Source: Bacillota bacterium
GTDB lineage: Bacteria; Bacillota; Clostridia; Peptostreptococcales; Acidaminobacteraceae
Direction of reading: 5' to 3'
NCBI GenBank assembly: GCA_020161295.1
Contig: JAIUOA010000010.1
Coordinates: forward strand, 1 to 64,000
DNA length: 64,000 nt
Shown here: one piece after another, positions 1-7,796 of the stretch
How the letters are laid out: each line of letters begins with the position of its first letter
How positions within the stretch are numbered: position 1 is the stretch's first letter
Notes under the pieces: generated by a model
Told to the model about the DNA's origin: nothing
The model's database searches: none
What the model saw: the letters and a program-made list of their open reading frames with translations, nothing else
Position numbers and translations under genes: made by a program

Positions 1-150
1 TTGGCAGGATAATGGTTTGTGGTGAATCAATTATACTTCAAAAAAGGGGGGTCACTATATTTTTTTTGTGAAACCTCGAAAAACAAAGGTTGTAAGGCTA
101 AACTGAGTAAGTTTAGTTGACAATACGAAGGATTAACAGGGGGCTAAAAT
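1..150. other. Upstream region of ndk, no gene
   Basis: No coding region is visible. Two small inverted repeats stand before ndk: AACCT/AGGTT around 72-91, and CTAAACT/AGTTTAG at 98-116. Neither is followed by a clean run of T. A TATACT at 32-37 could be a -10 box, but no convincing -35 accompanies it. The ndk ribosome-binding site is AGGGGG at about 138-143. Confidence 0.4.
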
Positions 151-552
151 ATGGAAAAAACACTTGTATTAATTAAACCAGATGCAGTAAAAAGAGGCCT
201 TGTGGGTGAAATAATCAATCTGTATGAAAGGAAAGGATTGCAAATCGATCAACTAAAATGGTTCGAACCAGATGAAAAGAGGCTAGCAGCCCATTACAAG
301 GCACACGAGGGGAAGCCGTTTTATGAAGGGTTAATGTCCTTCATGCATTCAGGCCCTTTAGTAGCCATGGTTTTAAAAGGGGAAAACGCTATTTCAGTCG
401 TAAGAAAAATTAATGGTGCAACGGATTACATCGAGGCGGAATGCGGTAGCATCAGAGGTTTATATGCTTATTCTAAAACTGAAAATTGCGTACACGGTTC
501 AGATGGGCTGGATAGTGCGGCATGTGAGATAGACGTTTGGTTTGGTGAGTGA
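151..552 (+). CDS. ndk: Nucleoside-diphosphate kinase
   Basis: Cytosolic enzyme that moves the gamma-phosphate of ATP onto nucleoside diphosphates through a phosphohistidine. The 133-residue length fits the family. The N-terminus carries the family signature TLVLIKPDAVKRG, and the catalytic histidine is His115 in the motif NCVHGSD. Many relatives have Ser after HGSD and this one has Gly. The ATG follows an AGGGGG ribosome-binding site. The stop codon lies 1 base before the ATG of the potassium channel gene, so the two genes are probably translationally coupled, an unusual pairing. Confidence 0.93.
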   Translation: MEKTLVLIKPDAVKRGLVGEIINLYERKGLQIDQLKWFEPDEKRLAAHYKAHEGKPFYEGLMSFMHSGPLVAMVLKGENAISVVRKINGATDYIEAECGSIRGLYAYSKTENCVHGSDGLDSAACEIDVWFGE

Positions 553-553
553 T

Positions 554-1963
554 ATGAACGAGAAAGTTAAGTATTTCGCAGGAAAATTGGGAATCATACT
601 TAACGGCTTTGGGTTATTTTTATTAATGCCACTGATGATTTCGCTAGTAAACAATGAGTCCCGTGAACTCGCTATAAGGTGGGGACAATCATTTGCGGTG
701 CTCGTCGTTTTTGGGAGCTTGTTCGTCTATTATGGACGACGATCCAGTTTCATCACGACGAAATGGTCGTCATATGTTCTTGCGTGTATTGGCAGTGCTG
801 CGTTAATTATTGCGGCGGCGATTCCCTATATGTTGGTGATGCGAGAAACATTGACATTAGCCATATTTGAAGCTTCCAGTGGGTTAACCACGACAGGCTA
901 TAGTATTTATTCGTCCATAGAGGGGCTTCCGAACTCGATCCTCAGTTACCGCGCCATGACCGAGTGGGTGGGAGGTGCGCTATTTATCGGCTACTTTATG
1001 TTGCTCAGCCTTCGAGGAGAGGTTCCGATATGGGGTGAGGGCGTTTATAAGTCGCATAAGATGAAGCAACTATCGACTGTTTTTAAAGGGGCATTCTTCG
1101 TTTTATTTTTGTACCTGATCATGACGGGGATCCATTTTATCGGTTATATGATTTCTGGGTTGTCGGTTTATGAAGCGTTTCTTCAGTCCATGAGTTCTGT
1201 TTCCGCAGGTGGATTCGATTCGGTTAGCCGTCCGTATAACCTGATGGTGCATTATGCGTTGCTTTTCACGACGGGTATCAGCTACCTCTTATGGCTAAAG
1301 GTGATGAAATCCCCTAGATTGATACTCATAAATCGTGAGTTTGGTATTTATAGCGGATTGACGGCTTTCGGGACACTTTTAATCGTGCTGTATTTCTACT
1401 TTGCTAACCTTCAAGCGGATGATACGGTCATACGTGCAGTTGGTTGGGCCATCAGCGCCATAACCACAGCGGGGGTTCGCGACGATATTAATCAAATGCC
1501 ACAAGTGATTATCCTCCTGCTATTAGCTTTTTCAGTCATGGGCGGGATGGTTGGATCGGTGACGGGAGGTCTTAAAATCAACCGAATTCGCACTGTATTG
1601 AAGGCCGTTTTATTTGAAGCGAATCTGATGTTTAAGCCCAGTCAAGTGGTGAGTACCGTTAAACTCGATCGTCAACCGGTTCCAGTGACGATGGTGACGA
1701 AGCTAATGGCGATTTTTATCGCCTGGGGGGTAACGTTGGCTTTAGGTCTCTTGTTTTTAGGATTTTTTAGCGATGGAACACTTTGGTCAGTCTTTATCAC
1801 AGCTGTCGGGGCGATTACCAATAGCTGCTATATGGATGGATTACATCCATTTCGAGAAGCGAATTTATCCACGTTATGGGGTACGGTTGTCTTGATGGTT
1901 TTAGGAAGACTCGAAATTTTACCACTGCTGATGGTGTTTAATATCAAAGCATGGAAATATTGA
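554..1963 (+). CDS. trkH: TrkH/KtrB-type potassium uptake channel subunit
   Basis: Integral membrane subunit that conducts K+ and works with the cytosolic TrkA/KtrA subunit encoded next. The ATG at 554 is preferred over the in-frame TTG at 542 and GTG at 545, because GGTGAG lies 4 bases upstream of it; the protein is then 469 residues. There are four pore-loop repeats: TTTG at about 112-115, SAGG at about 217-220, TTAG at about 304-307, and ITNSC at 421-425. The last loop has Cys where the filter glycine is expected. The C-terminal GRLEILPLL motif is typical of the family. TrkH and KtrB cannot be separated with confidence from sequence alone. Confidence 0.9.
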   Translation: MNEKVKYFAGKLGIILNGFGLFLLMPLMISLVNNESRELAIRWGQSFAVLVVFGSLFVYYGRRSSFITTKWSSYVLACIGSAALIIAAAIPYMLVMRETLTLAIFEASSGLTTTGYSIYSSIEGLPNSILSYRAMTEWVGGALFIGYFMLLSLRGEVPIWGEGVYKSHKMKQLSTVFKGAFFVLFLYLIMTGIHFIGYMISGLSVYEAFLQSMSSVSAGGFDSVSRPYNLMVHYALLFTTGISYLLWLKVMKSPRLILINREFGIYSGLTAFGTLLIVLYFYFANLQADDTVIRAVGWAISAITTAGVRDDINQMPQVIILLLLAFSVMGGMVGSVTGGLKINRIRTVLKAVLFEANLMFKPSQVVSTVKLDRQPVPVTMVTKLMAIFIAWGVTLALGLLFLGFFSDGTLWSVFITAVGAITNSCYMDGLHPFREANLSTLWGTVVLMVLGRLEILPLLMVFNIKAWKY

Positions 1964-1975
1964 AAGGGGTATGTG

Positions 1976-2650
1976 ATGAAAATTATCATAGCTGGCGGTG
2001 GTTTAGTCGGGAAGGGTTTAATTCACCAATTATCTTCAAGACATGACGTCGTGGTAATCGAGCAAAATTTGAAAAAATGTGAGCTTTTGGACGAACAGTA
2101 TCCTGTGGTCACTTTCCATGGCGATGCAAAGGATATGAGATTGCTACGGGCCGCTGGGATAGAAAAGGCAGACTGCTTCCTGGCGGTTACAGGAACCGAT
2201 GCGGATAATATGGTGCTCACTTTGCTCGCTAAGGATTTTGGTGTGAAAAATAGATTTGTCGTGATGCATGATCCCGATTATGAAAGTGTCTATCGTGCAG
2301 CTGGCGCCACACTAATCGCTCCATTGGCATCCATGGTCATCCATAAGTTCACTCTAGAAATTGAGCATCCCGAAATTAGACGCGTGGCAAGCATGGGCGA
2401 GGGTAAGGCCGAAATCGTCATTATCGACTTGCCAGAAGACAGTATTCATGTGGGAAAAAGCATCTCAACAATAGGCAATGATCCGAATTTTCCAGAGGAC
2501 TGTATCATTGCAGGACTCTTTAATCGTCATACCGATGAACTCATTATTCCCAGAGGGTATCGAACCATAGATGCAGGTTATCAGCTCTTTCTCGTAGGTT
2601 CAGCCACAGTGATAGCGAAGGCTTTTAAGTATTTTAATGAAACCAAGTAA
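1976..2650 (+). CDS. trkA: TrkA/KtrA-type potassium uptake regulatory subunit
   Basis: Cytosolic RCK-type subunit that gates the channel encoded just upstream. The N-terminal Rossmann fold begins at residue 2 with the nucleotide-binding motif GGGLVG, and an acidic residue (VVVIEQN) ends the second strand. A TrkA_C domain fills roughly residues 135-220. The 224-residue length matches single-RCK KtrA/TrkA proteins rather than the double-length E. coli TrkA. ATG at 1976 is chosen over GTG at 1973 because AAAGGGG lies 6 bases before it. The gene follows trkH by 12 bases and ends in a strong terminator, so ndk-trkH-trkA looks like one operon. Confidence 0.9.
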   Translation: MKIIIAGGGLVGKGLIHQLSSRHDVVVIEQNLKKCELLDEQYPVVTFHGDAKDMRLLRAAGIEKADCFLAVTGTDADNMVLTLLAKDFGVKNRFVVMHDPDYESVYRAAGATLIAPLASMVIHKFTLEIEHPEIRRVASMGEGKAEIVIIDLPEDSIHVGKSISTIGNDPNFPEDCIIAGLFNRHTDELIIPRGYRTIDAGYQLFLVGSATVIAKAFKYFNETK

Positions 2651-2656
2651 TAACGG

Positions 2657-2695
2657 CCCATTGCCGACACAACGGTCAGCAATGGGTTTTGTTTT
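2657..2695 (+). terminator. Intrinsic terminator after trkA
   Basis: CCCATTGC (2657-2664) pairs with GCAATGGG (2679-2686), with a further CCG/CGG inside the loop. TTTTGTTTT follows. It closes the ndk-trkH-trkA operon. Confidence 0.85.
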
Positions 2696-2779
2696 ATCCC
2701 ACAAGAATATTGTATACATAGCGCTACTTGATTGTAACTGTTCAAATTTAGTGATAATCTAAATATATACCTGATATAT

Positions 2780-2824
2780 CACAACATCCAAGTTGTGGAA
2801 CCTCAATTGGTTTTCGTGTATAAT
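2780..2824 (+). promoter_or_regulatory. Promoter and likely GntR operator
   Basis: A consensus -10 TATAAT lies at 2819-2824. Upstream is a perfect dyad, CACAAC (2780-2785), N6, GTTGTG (2792-2797), which overlaps the -35 zone. No good -35 hexamer is seen. The dyad would suit a GntR dimer, so autoregulation by the next gene is inferred. Confidence 0.55.
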
Positions 2825-2864
2825 GAAAGGCATGATCTTGTAAATACTTAAGAAGAGGATGTCT

Positions 2865-3503
2865 ATGCAGAAACAATCAAAACCGTTAATTTATGAAGCG
2901 TTAAAGAGAAGAATCATCGAGATGGAAATGAAACCTGGCGATCCAATCATCGAAAAAGAGTTGAGTGCCGAGTTTGGCGTCAGTCGCACACCTGTTAGGG
3001 AAGCTTTAATCAAGTTGACACAAATCGATTTGGTGGAGTTCAGACCGCGTGTGGGAACGTTTGTAACGCAGATAGATATCGCGACGGTTAAAAACGCTTA
3101 TGAAGTGAAAAAGAACTTGGAAGCTTTCGCAGCGGAGTTGGCGGCACGACGTGCTTCCGAAGCTGAAGTAAAAGCATTGTTTGACATCATCGAACGCTTC
3201 GCAACTTATGATCTCGTCAAGGATTATAAATTGTGTATTCAGGATGATCAGCTCTTTCACGAAATTATCAGGAAAGCATCAAGAAATGATATCCTCATCG
3301 ATACCTTAGACATGCTCAATACAAAGACGGCGCGTTTTCTTCAATCGATTCATTATGTCATCGAGCAATACGATGGCTTGATAGCGTCGCTTAACCATAT
3401 TGCAGCTGCCATAAGAGACCGAAATCCCGATGAGGCAAGAATCCAAACCGAAATGCATACGAAGCAATTTTTAGAGGAAATGTCTAAAAACTTCTTTGCA
3501 TAG
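2865..3503 (+). CDS. GntR-family regulator, FCD (FadR) subgroup
   Basis: DNA-binding repressor or activator with an N-terminal winged helix (about residues 5-75, including the recognition segment FGVSRTPVREALIKL) and a helical FCD ligand-binding domain (about 80-205). Histidines in DDQLFHEII and in the C-terminal helices are candidate metal/ligand residues, as is usual for FCD domains. ATG at 2865 is preferred over ATG at 2859, since AGAGG sits 6 bases before it and directly abuts the other. The gene is 26 bases upstream of an aminotransferase and probably controls it. The effector is unknown; FCD regulators usually bind small carboxylates. Confidence 0.85.
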   Translation: MQKQSKPLIYEALKRRIIEMEMKPGDPIIEKELSAEFGVSRTPVREALIKLTQIDLVEFRPRVGTFVTQIDIATVKNAYEVKKNLEAFAAELAARRASEAEVKALFDIIERFATYDLVKDYKLCIQDDQLFHEIIRKASRNDILIDTLDMLNTKTARFLQSIHYVIEQYDGLIASLNHIAAAIRDRNPDEARIQTEMHTKQFLEEMSKNFFA

Positions 3504-3529
3504 GTGATTAAATCTTGGGAGGATGAACC

Positions 3530-4711
3530 ATGGAACATCTTTTTTCAGATCGCGTACAGCAGGTTAAAGCTTCAGAAATTAGAGAGATACTCAAGTTAAC
3601 TCAAATGCCGGACATTATCTCTTTTGCGGGGGGATTGCCAGCGCCTGAACTTTTCCCTATTGAAGCACTCAAAAATGTGGCCAGTGTCGTATTAGATGAA
3701 ATGGGTAAAGAAGCACTTCAGTACAGTACCACGGAAGGGTATGATCCCTTAAGGTCGAAAATAGCAGCTAGAATGATTCGTGCAGGCGTGAAAGCCACGA
3801 AAGACGATATACTCATCACCAGTGGCTCGCAGCAGGGCTTAGACTTTAGTGGTAAAATTTTCATCAACCCTGGCGATTATGTTTTATGTGAAAGTCCAAG
3901 TTACTTAGGGGCGATAAATGCTTTTAAAGCGTATCAAAGCGCATTTAAAGAAGTTAAAACAGACCATGAAGGGATGGATTTAGCTGACCTGGAGACTGTG
4001 ATTCAAGATACGCCAAATGCAAAGTTCATCTATGTAATCCCTGATTTTCAAAACCCATCGGGTAGAACCTGGTCGTTAGAACGTCGAAAAGGAATCGTCG
4101 AAATTGCGAACCGTTATAATTTGGTGATTATCGAAGACAATCCGTATGGTGAGCTTAGGTTTGAAGGAGAGACGATTGCTTCGATCAAGTCATTTGATAC
4201 CGAAGGGAGAGTTATCTATCTCGGCACGTTTTCTAAGACGTTTTCACCTGGCATTCGCATCGGTTTCGTTCTAGCAGCGCCGACGCTGCTTAATAAATAT
4301 ATACTCGTTAAGCAAGGTGCAGATCTACAATCCAGTACACTCAGCCAACGCGAGCTTAACCAATACCTCGAAATGTACGATTTTGATGCCCATATCTCAA
4401 AAATTCGCGAGGTGTATAAAAAACGTCGTGACCTGATGATGGAAACGATAAGAGAAGCGTTTCCCGCCTCAGCCAAATGTGAAGTACCTCAAGGGGGCTT
4501 ATTTGCATGGGTTGAGTTACCGAAGCACATCGACACAAAAGCGCTTTTGATCAAAGCGGTTGAAAATAAAGTGGCCTTTGTTCCAGGGGGATCATTCTTC
4601 CCGAACGGAGGTCAAGAGAATTACATGCGCCTTAATTTTTCAAACATGCCTGAAGAAAAAATAGTTGAAGGTATTCAAAGATTGGGTAAAATAATAAAAG
4701 AGAGTCTCTAA
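3530..4711 (+). CDS. PLP-dependent aminotransferase, LysN/2-aminoadipate-like
   Basis: Fold-type I class I/II aminotransferase of 393 residues. The N-terminal motif ISFAGGLPAPELFP is characteristic of the LysN/2-aminoadipate aminotransferase group, which accepts several amino acids. Lys236 in GTFSKTFSPG is the PLP Schiff-base lysine, Asp203 (IEDNPYG) should contact the pyridine nitrogen, and the C-terminal MRLNFSN arginine binds the carboxylate. The gene follows the GntR regulator and precedes a NUDIX hydrolase. Substrate is not determined: lysine-type, aromatic or branched amino acids are all possible. A small hairpin (AAGGCC/GGCCTT, 4710-4726) overlaps the stop but has no T-run. Confidence 0.85.
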   Translation: MEHLFSDRVQQVKASEIREILKLTQMPDIISFAGGLPAPELFPIEALKNVASVVLDEMGKEALQYSTTEGYDPLRSKIAARMIRAGVKATKDDILITSGSQQGLDFSGKIFINPGDYVLCESPSYLGAINAFKAYQSAFKEVKTDHEGMDLADLETVIQDTPNAKFIYVIPDFQNPSGRTWSLERRKGIVEIANRYNLVIIEDNPYGELRFEGETIASIKSFDTEGRVIYLGTFSKTFSPGIRIGFVLAAPTLLNKYILVKQGADLQSSTLSQRELNQYLEMYDFDAHISKIREVYKKRRDLMMETIREAFPASAKCEVPQGGLFAWVELPKHIDTKALLIKAVENKVAFVPGGSFFPNGGQENYMRLNFSNMPEEKIVEGIQRLGKIIKESL

Positions 4712-4762
4712 GGCCGCAGTGGCCTTGGATGGAATGCTCAAACCAATACAAGTGAGGGCTTT

Positions 4763-5194
4763 ATGATTCAAAGGCTACAAAATTTTGCAGTATATGGCGT
4801 CATTGTTGACGGCAATCGAATTTTGCTCGTTCAAAAATCTAAAGGTCCTTTTAAAGGATTGTGGGATTTACCTGGAGGTATTATTCAGTACGGCGAGTCC
4901 CCAGAGACGACGTTGCTAAGAGAAATTTTAGAAGAGACAGGACTTGAGGTAGGGACGCATTCATACCTTAAATCTGATGCTGTCGTGGTAAACTACACGG
5001 ACGAGGCGCTGGGAAAGGTGAGCTTACATCATGTAGGATTCCTCTTCAAAATCAATCTAAAAGATCTCAAGGATTTGGTGCCAAAACACGATGATGAAGA
5101 ATTGATTTGCACCAAATGGTGCGATTTAGGCGAAGTGGAAATGATGGGATTGTCACCATTTCTTCAAGAGCTTTTAATGGAATTAAACGGATAG
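4763..5194 (+). CDS. NUDIX hydrolase
   Basis: Small cytosolic hydrolase of nucleoside-diphosphate-linked compounds. The full NUDIX box, GX5EX7REUXEEXGU, is present at residues 39-61 (Gly39, Glu45, Arg53, Glu54, Glu57, Glu58, Gly60), so Mg2+-dependent catalysis should be intact. The 143-residue length is that of a single-domain MutT/ADP-ribose type enzyme. It lies 51 bases after the aminotransferase on the same strand and is followed by a hairpin, so it is likely the last gene of that operon. The substrate cannot be told from sequence. Confidence 0.88.
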   Translation: MIQRLQNFAVYGVIVDGNRILLVQKSKGPFKGLWDLPGGIIQYGESPETTLLREILEETGLEVGTHSYLKSDAVVVNYTDEALGKVSLHHVGFLFKINLKDLKDLVPKHDDEELICTKWCDLGEVEMMGLSPFLQELLMELNG

Positions 5195-5197
5195 TCA

Positions 5198-5230
5198 ATA
5201 AGGCGATGGGAGATGCTCTCATCGCCTTAT
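5198..5230 (+). terminator. Hairpin after NUDIX gene (weak terminator)
   Basis: ATAAGGCGATG (5198-5208) pairs with CATCGCCTTAT (5220-5230). The stem is strong but no T-run follows directly, so termination is likely but not certain. Confidence 0.6.
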
Positions 5231-5233
5231 GAT

Positions 5234-5262
5234 TTGTAATCTGGTCTTTTTACCTTTATAAT
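5234..5262 (+). promoter_or_regulatory. Promoter for the sugar-sensing operon
   Basis: TTGTAA (5234-5239), a 17-base spacer and TATAAT (5257-5262) form a good sigma-A promoter, placed just before the binding-protein gene at 5291. The -35 begins only a few bases after the hairpin that closes the previous operon. Confidence 0.75.
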
Positions 5263-5290
5263 AAAAGAAAACTCAGAAAGTTGGCATGAG

Positions 5291-6247
5291 ATGAAATACG
5301 TCATAAAAGCCCTTGAATTCAGTATCATCATCGCTTTATTGACACTAAGTGTCATAACGTTCAATAAAATAAATCAGGTTGAAATTTCAAATGCCCAGTC
5401 CTATAGAGAAGATCAAATGCACCTCGCCATCGTCACTGATGAAATCAGTTCGTACGCTTATCAGCGTTTTCTAAATGGTGTTGAGACAGAAGTGAAAGCC
5501 GTTGATGCCGTCTATGAAGTTTATGAAATTGGCGATTTGTCCATCGATGACATCGTTCAGATGCTACTCATCACAGAAGTAGATGGCGTGGTTTTTAGAC
5601 TTAGCGATAATAATCTGGCAGGGAAAGGCATTGATGCCTGTAAAGAGCAAGGTATTTTCACGATCGTCGTGGGAAATGATGCACCCGAATCCGCGCGGGA
5701 TATTTATATAGGCACCAACAAGTTTAATCAGGGCAGGCAGGCAGCCACACTCGCCATAGAAGCCATCAAGGAAGACGGGAATATCGGCGTGATTTTAGGC
5801 AGTGAATATCACTTCGAAGAATCCAGTGTTTCTAACAACTTCATCGGAGGAATTCAGGACGTGGTCTCCAAGGCATCGCTCGTCGAGCTCACCGAGGTGG
5901 CTTACTCGTCGCAAAAGCGGGCAGAGCTTATCGTGGATGAAATGCTGGATCAGAATGCCATCGATTTGTTGATTTGTACTGATCCAGTGGATGTGAACAG
6001 GATTATTCGCGTGCTTGTGGACCGAAATCGTGTAGGCGATATTAAGGTCATCGCCAGTGGCGACACCGATGAGATTATCGATGGCATAGAAAAAAATGTG
6101 ATTGCTGCCAGTATCGTTGAAAATTATGAGGAGCTTGGTCGATTTTCCGTTCGTTTTTTCAGTAAACTCATGAGCGGCGAAGGCGTTTCTGCTTACATCA
6201 ACGTACCGTTTCAAATTTTGGATCAGAATAATTTAGGCATAGAGTAG
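5291..6247 (+). CDS. Membrane-anchored sugar-binding protein (sensor subunit)
   Basis: Periplasmic-binding-protein fold (Peripla_BP_4/RbsB-like), 318 residues. The N-terminus has one hydrophobic segment at about residues 7-26 and no lipobox cysteine, so it probably stays as a signal anchor outside the cell. It is followed directly by a LytS/YesM-type kinase and a YesN-type regulator. The same order is known from the XylFII-LytS-YesN xylose sensor of Clostridium beijerinckii, in which the binding protein contacts the kinase ectodomain. A sensing role rather than transport is therefore inferred. The sugar is unknown; a galactose system lies downstream. Confidence 0.78.
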   Translation: MKYVIKALEFSIIIALLTLSVITFNKINQVEISNAQSYREDQMHLAIVTDEISSYAYQRFLNGVETEVKAVDAVYEVYEIGDLSIDDIVQMLLITEVDGVVFRLSDNNLAGKGIDACKEQGIFTIVVGNDAPESARDIYIGTNKFNQGRQAATLAIEAIKEDGNIGVILGSEYHFEESSVSNNFIGGIQDVVSKASLVELTEVAYSSQKRAELIVDEMLDQNAIDLLICTDPVDVNRIIRVLVDRNRVGDIKVIASGDTDEIIDGIEKNVIAASIVENYEELGRFSVRFFSKLMSGEGVSAYINVPFQILDQNNLGIE

Positions 6248-6290
6248 GGGATCGCACGAATGAGGAGTTTTATGTCGTTAGCAGGTATCT

Positions 6291-7796
6291 ATGAATAGAA
6301 TTAGCACATGGATGTTGAGAAATACCCTGAAGCGGAAAGTGTTCAGCTTTATTCTGGTATTGCTTCTATGCTTCCTTTCAGGATTTATTTATACGTTTTA
6401 TGTCACCTTTAGGGTTAACGAACAGATCAATGAAATGTTTTCCACCAGCATCTCATTGAAGGCGATGAATGAGGAAATGCGTGAGTTTGAAAGTCATCTT
6501 GAAACGTACCTGGCCTCGAAGAACTCGGACAGCTTCGTTCAGTATCTCGATACCTATAATTTACTGAATGCACGTTCAAAAGCGATTATCGCGGGCGAGT
6601 CACCCTATGCGTCGAATCTCCAGCTGAAGAATATTGGGCACCTTCTGGAGGCTTACCTCGACACGTCAGAGAAAGCCATCGAGTATAAACGTGGAAGGAA
6701 CACGGAAGGTTACCTGGACGCTTATGGTGATTTATTAAATATCGGCGGTTATATCGAACACAAGGTTTCTAGACTTGAAGCGCTTGATTTCGAGGTTAAC
6801 CTGGAAAACTATCAACAACTGACGGCGCAATTTGCTGAAATTCAAACGAATCTAGTGATTATCGCCATTTTACTCATCGCGCTAAGCGTTATTTTCGTCT
6901 TTACCTTTTCAGTGGGTGTGGCCACGCCTATCGTCGATCTTAGTGAGCAGGCGCAAGCCATCGCTAGTGGTGACTATCATGTGAAACGCGTGAAGGGCAC
7001 CCACTTCAAGGAAGCGGAGCTACTGCGAGATACATTTTACGACATGGCATCCCATATTCAGGAATATATCGACGAGCTTAAGGATAAGGTAGAAACCGAA
7101 AACAAATTGAGATTGTCTGAAACTGAGAAGCTTAAAATCCAGAACTCGCTGAATCAAGCGGAACTCATGGCATTACAATCCCAGATTAACCCGCACTTTT
7201 TATTTAATACGCTAAACGCCGGTATGCAACTCGCCATTATCGAGGATGCAGAACGTACGGGCCGTTTTTTAGAGGTATTATCGGCACTTTTCCGCTATAA
7301 TATTCAGAGTCTACAAAATAAGGTCAAGCTCTCGCAGGAATTCGAAAATGCTCAAAAGTATTATGAGCTGATGAAGGTCAGGTTTGGCGATCAGTTCACA
7401 TTTAGATTCCAGTGTTCACCTGAAGTTGCAGGCACAGAGATGCCACCGCTCATTCTACAGCCGATTATAGAGAATGCGCTGATTCACGGATTTAGAAACA
7501 AAACGGAGTCGGGGTTGATCGACATTCGTGCCTATCTGTCTGGAGAGCATGTTTGCGTCGAGGTTTTGGACAATGGCGAAGGCATAACAGAGACCGATCT
7601 GGAAAGACTCAACAGAGGCGACTTCACGAAAGTGTCGGACCGCGTCGGGCATACGACTGGCCTAGGACTCGGTAATGTGTATGAGCGCTTACGCCACTTT
7701 TTCGGCGTAGATGAGATTATGGTGTTTGAAAGTGTTGTTTCCAGTCACACGAAGGTGACGATTAGATTGCCTAGAAAGGAAAGTGAATCATGTTAA
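6291..7796 (+). CDS. Sensor histidine kinase, LytS/YesM type
   Basis: Membrane kinase of 501 residues. Segments in order: TM1 at about 17-40, an extracellular domain at about 41-187, TM2 at about 188-212, a HAMP linker at about 213-262, a coiled stretch, then a His_kinase domain with the phospho-acceptor His302 in QINPHFLFN, and an HATPase with PIIENALIHG, DNGEG and GLGLGNV motifs. The ectodomain is too small to bind sugar alone and probably docks the binding protein encoded 43 bases upstream. The last 7 bases overlap the regulator gene, so they are translationally coupled. Confidence 0.9.
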   Translation: MNRISTWMLRNTLKRKVFSFILVLLLCFLSGFIYTFYVTFRVNEQINEMFSTSISLKAMNEEMREFESHLETYLASKNSDSFVQYLDTYNLLNARSKAIIAGESPYASNLQLKNIGHLLEAYLDTSEKAIEYKRGRNTEGYLDAYGDLLNIGGYIEHKVSRLEALDFEVNLENYQQLTAQFAEIQTNLVIIAILLIALSVIFVFTFSVGVATPIVDLSEQAQAIASGDYHVKRVKGTHFKEAELLRDTFYDMASHIQEYIDELKDKVETENKLRLSETEKLKIQNSLNQAELMALQSQINPHFLFNTLNAGMQLAIIEDAERTGRFLEVLSALFRYNIQSLQNKVKLSQEFENAQKYYELMKVRFGDQFTFRFQCSPEVAGTEMPPLILQPIIENALIHGFRNKTESGLIDIRAYLSGEHVCVEVLDNGEGITETDLERLNRGDFTKVSDRVGHTTGLGLGNVYERLRHFFGVDEIMVFESVVSSHTKVTIRLPRKESESC

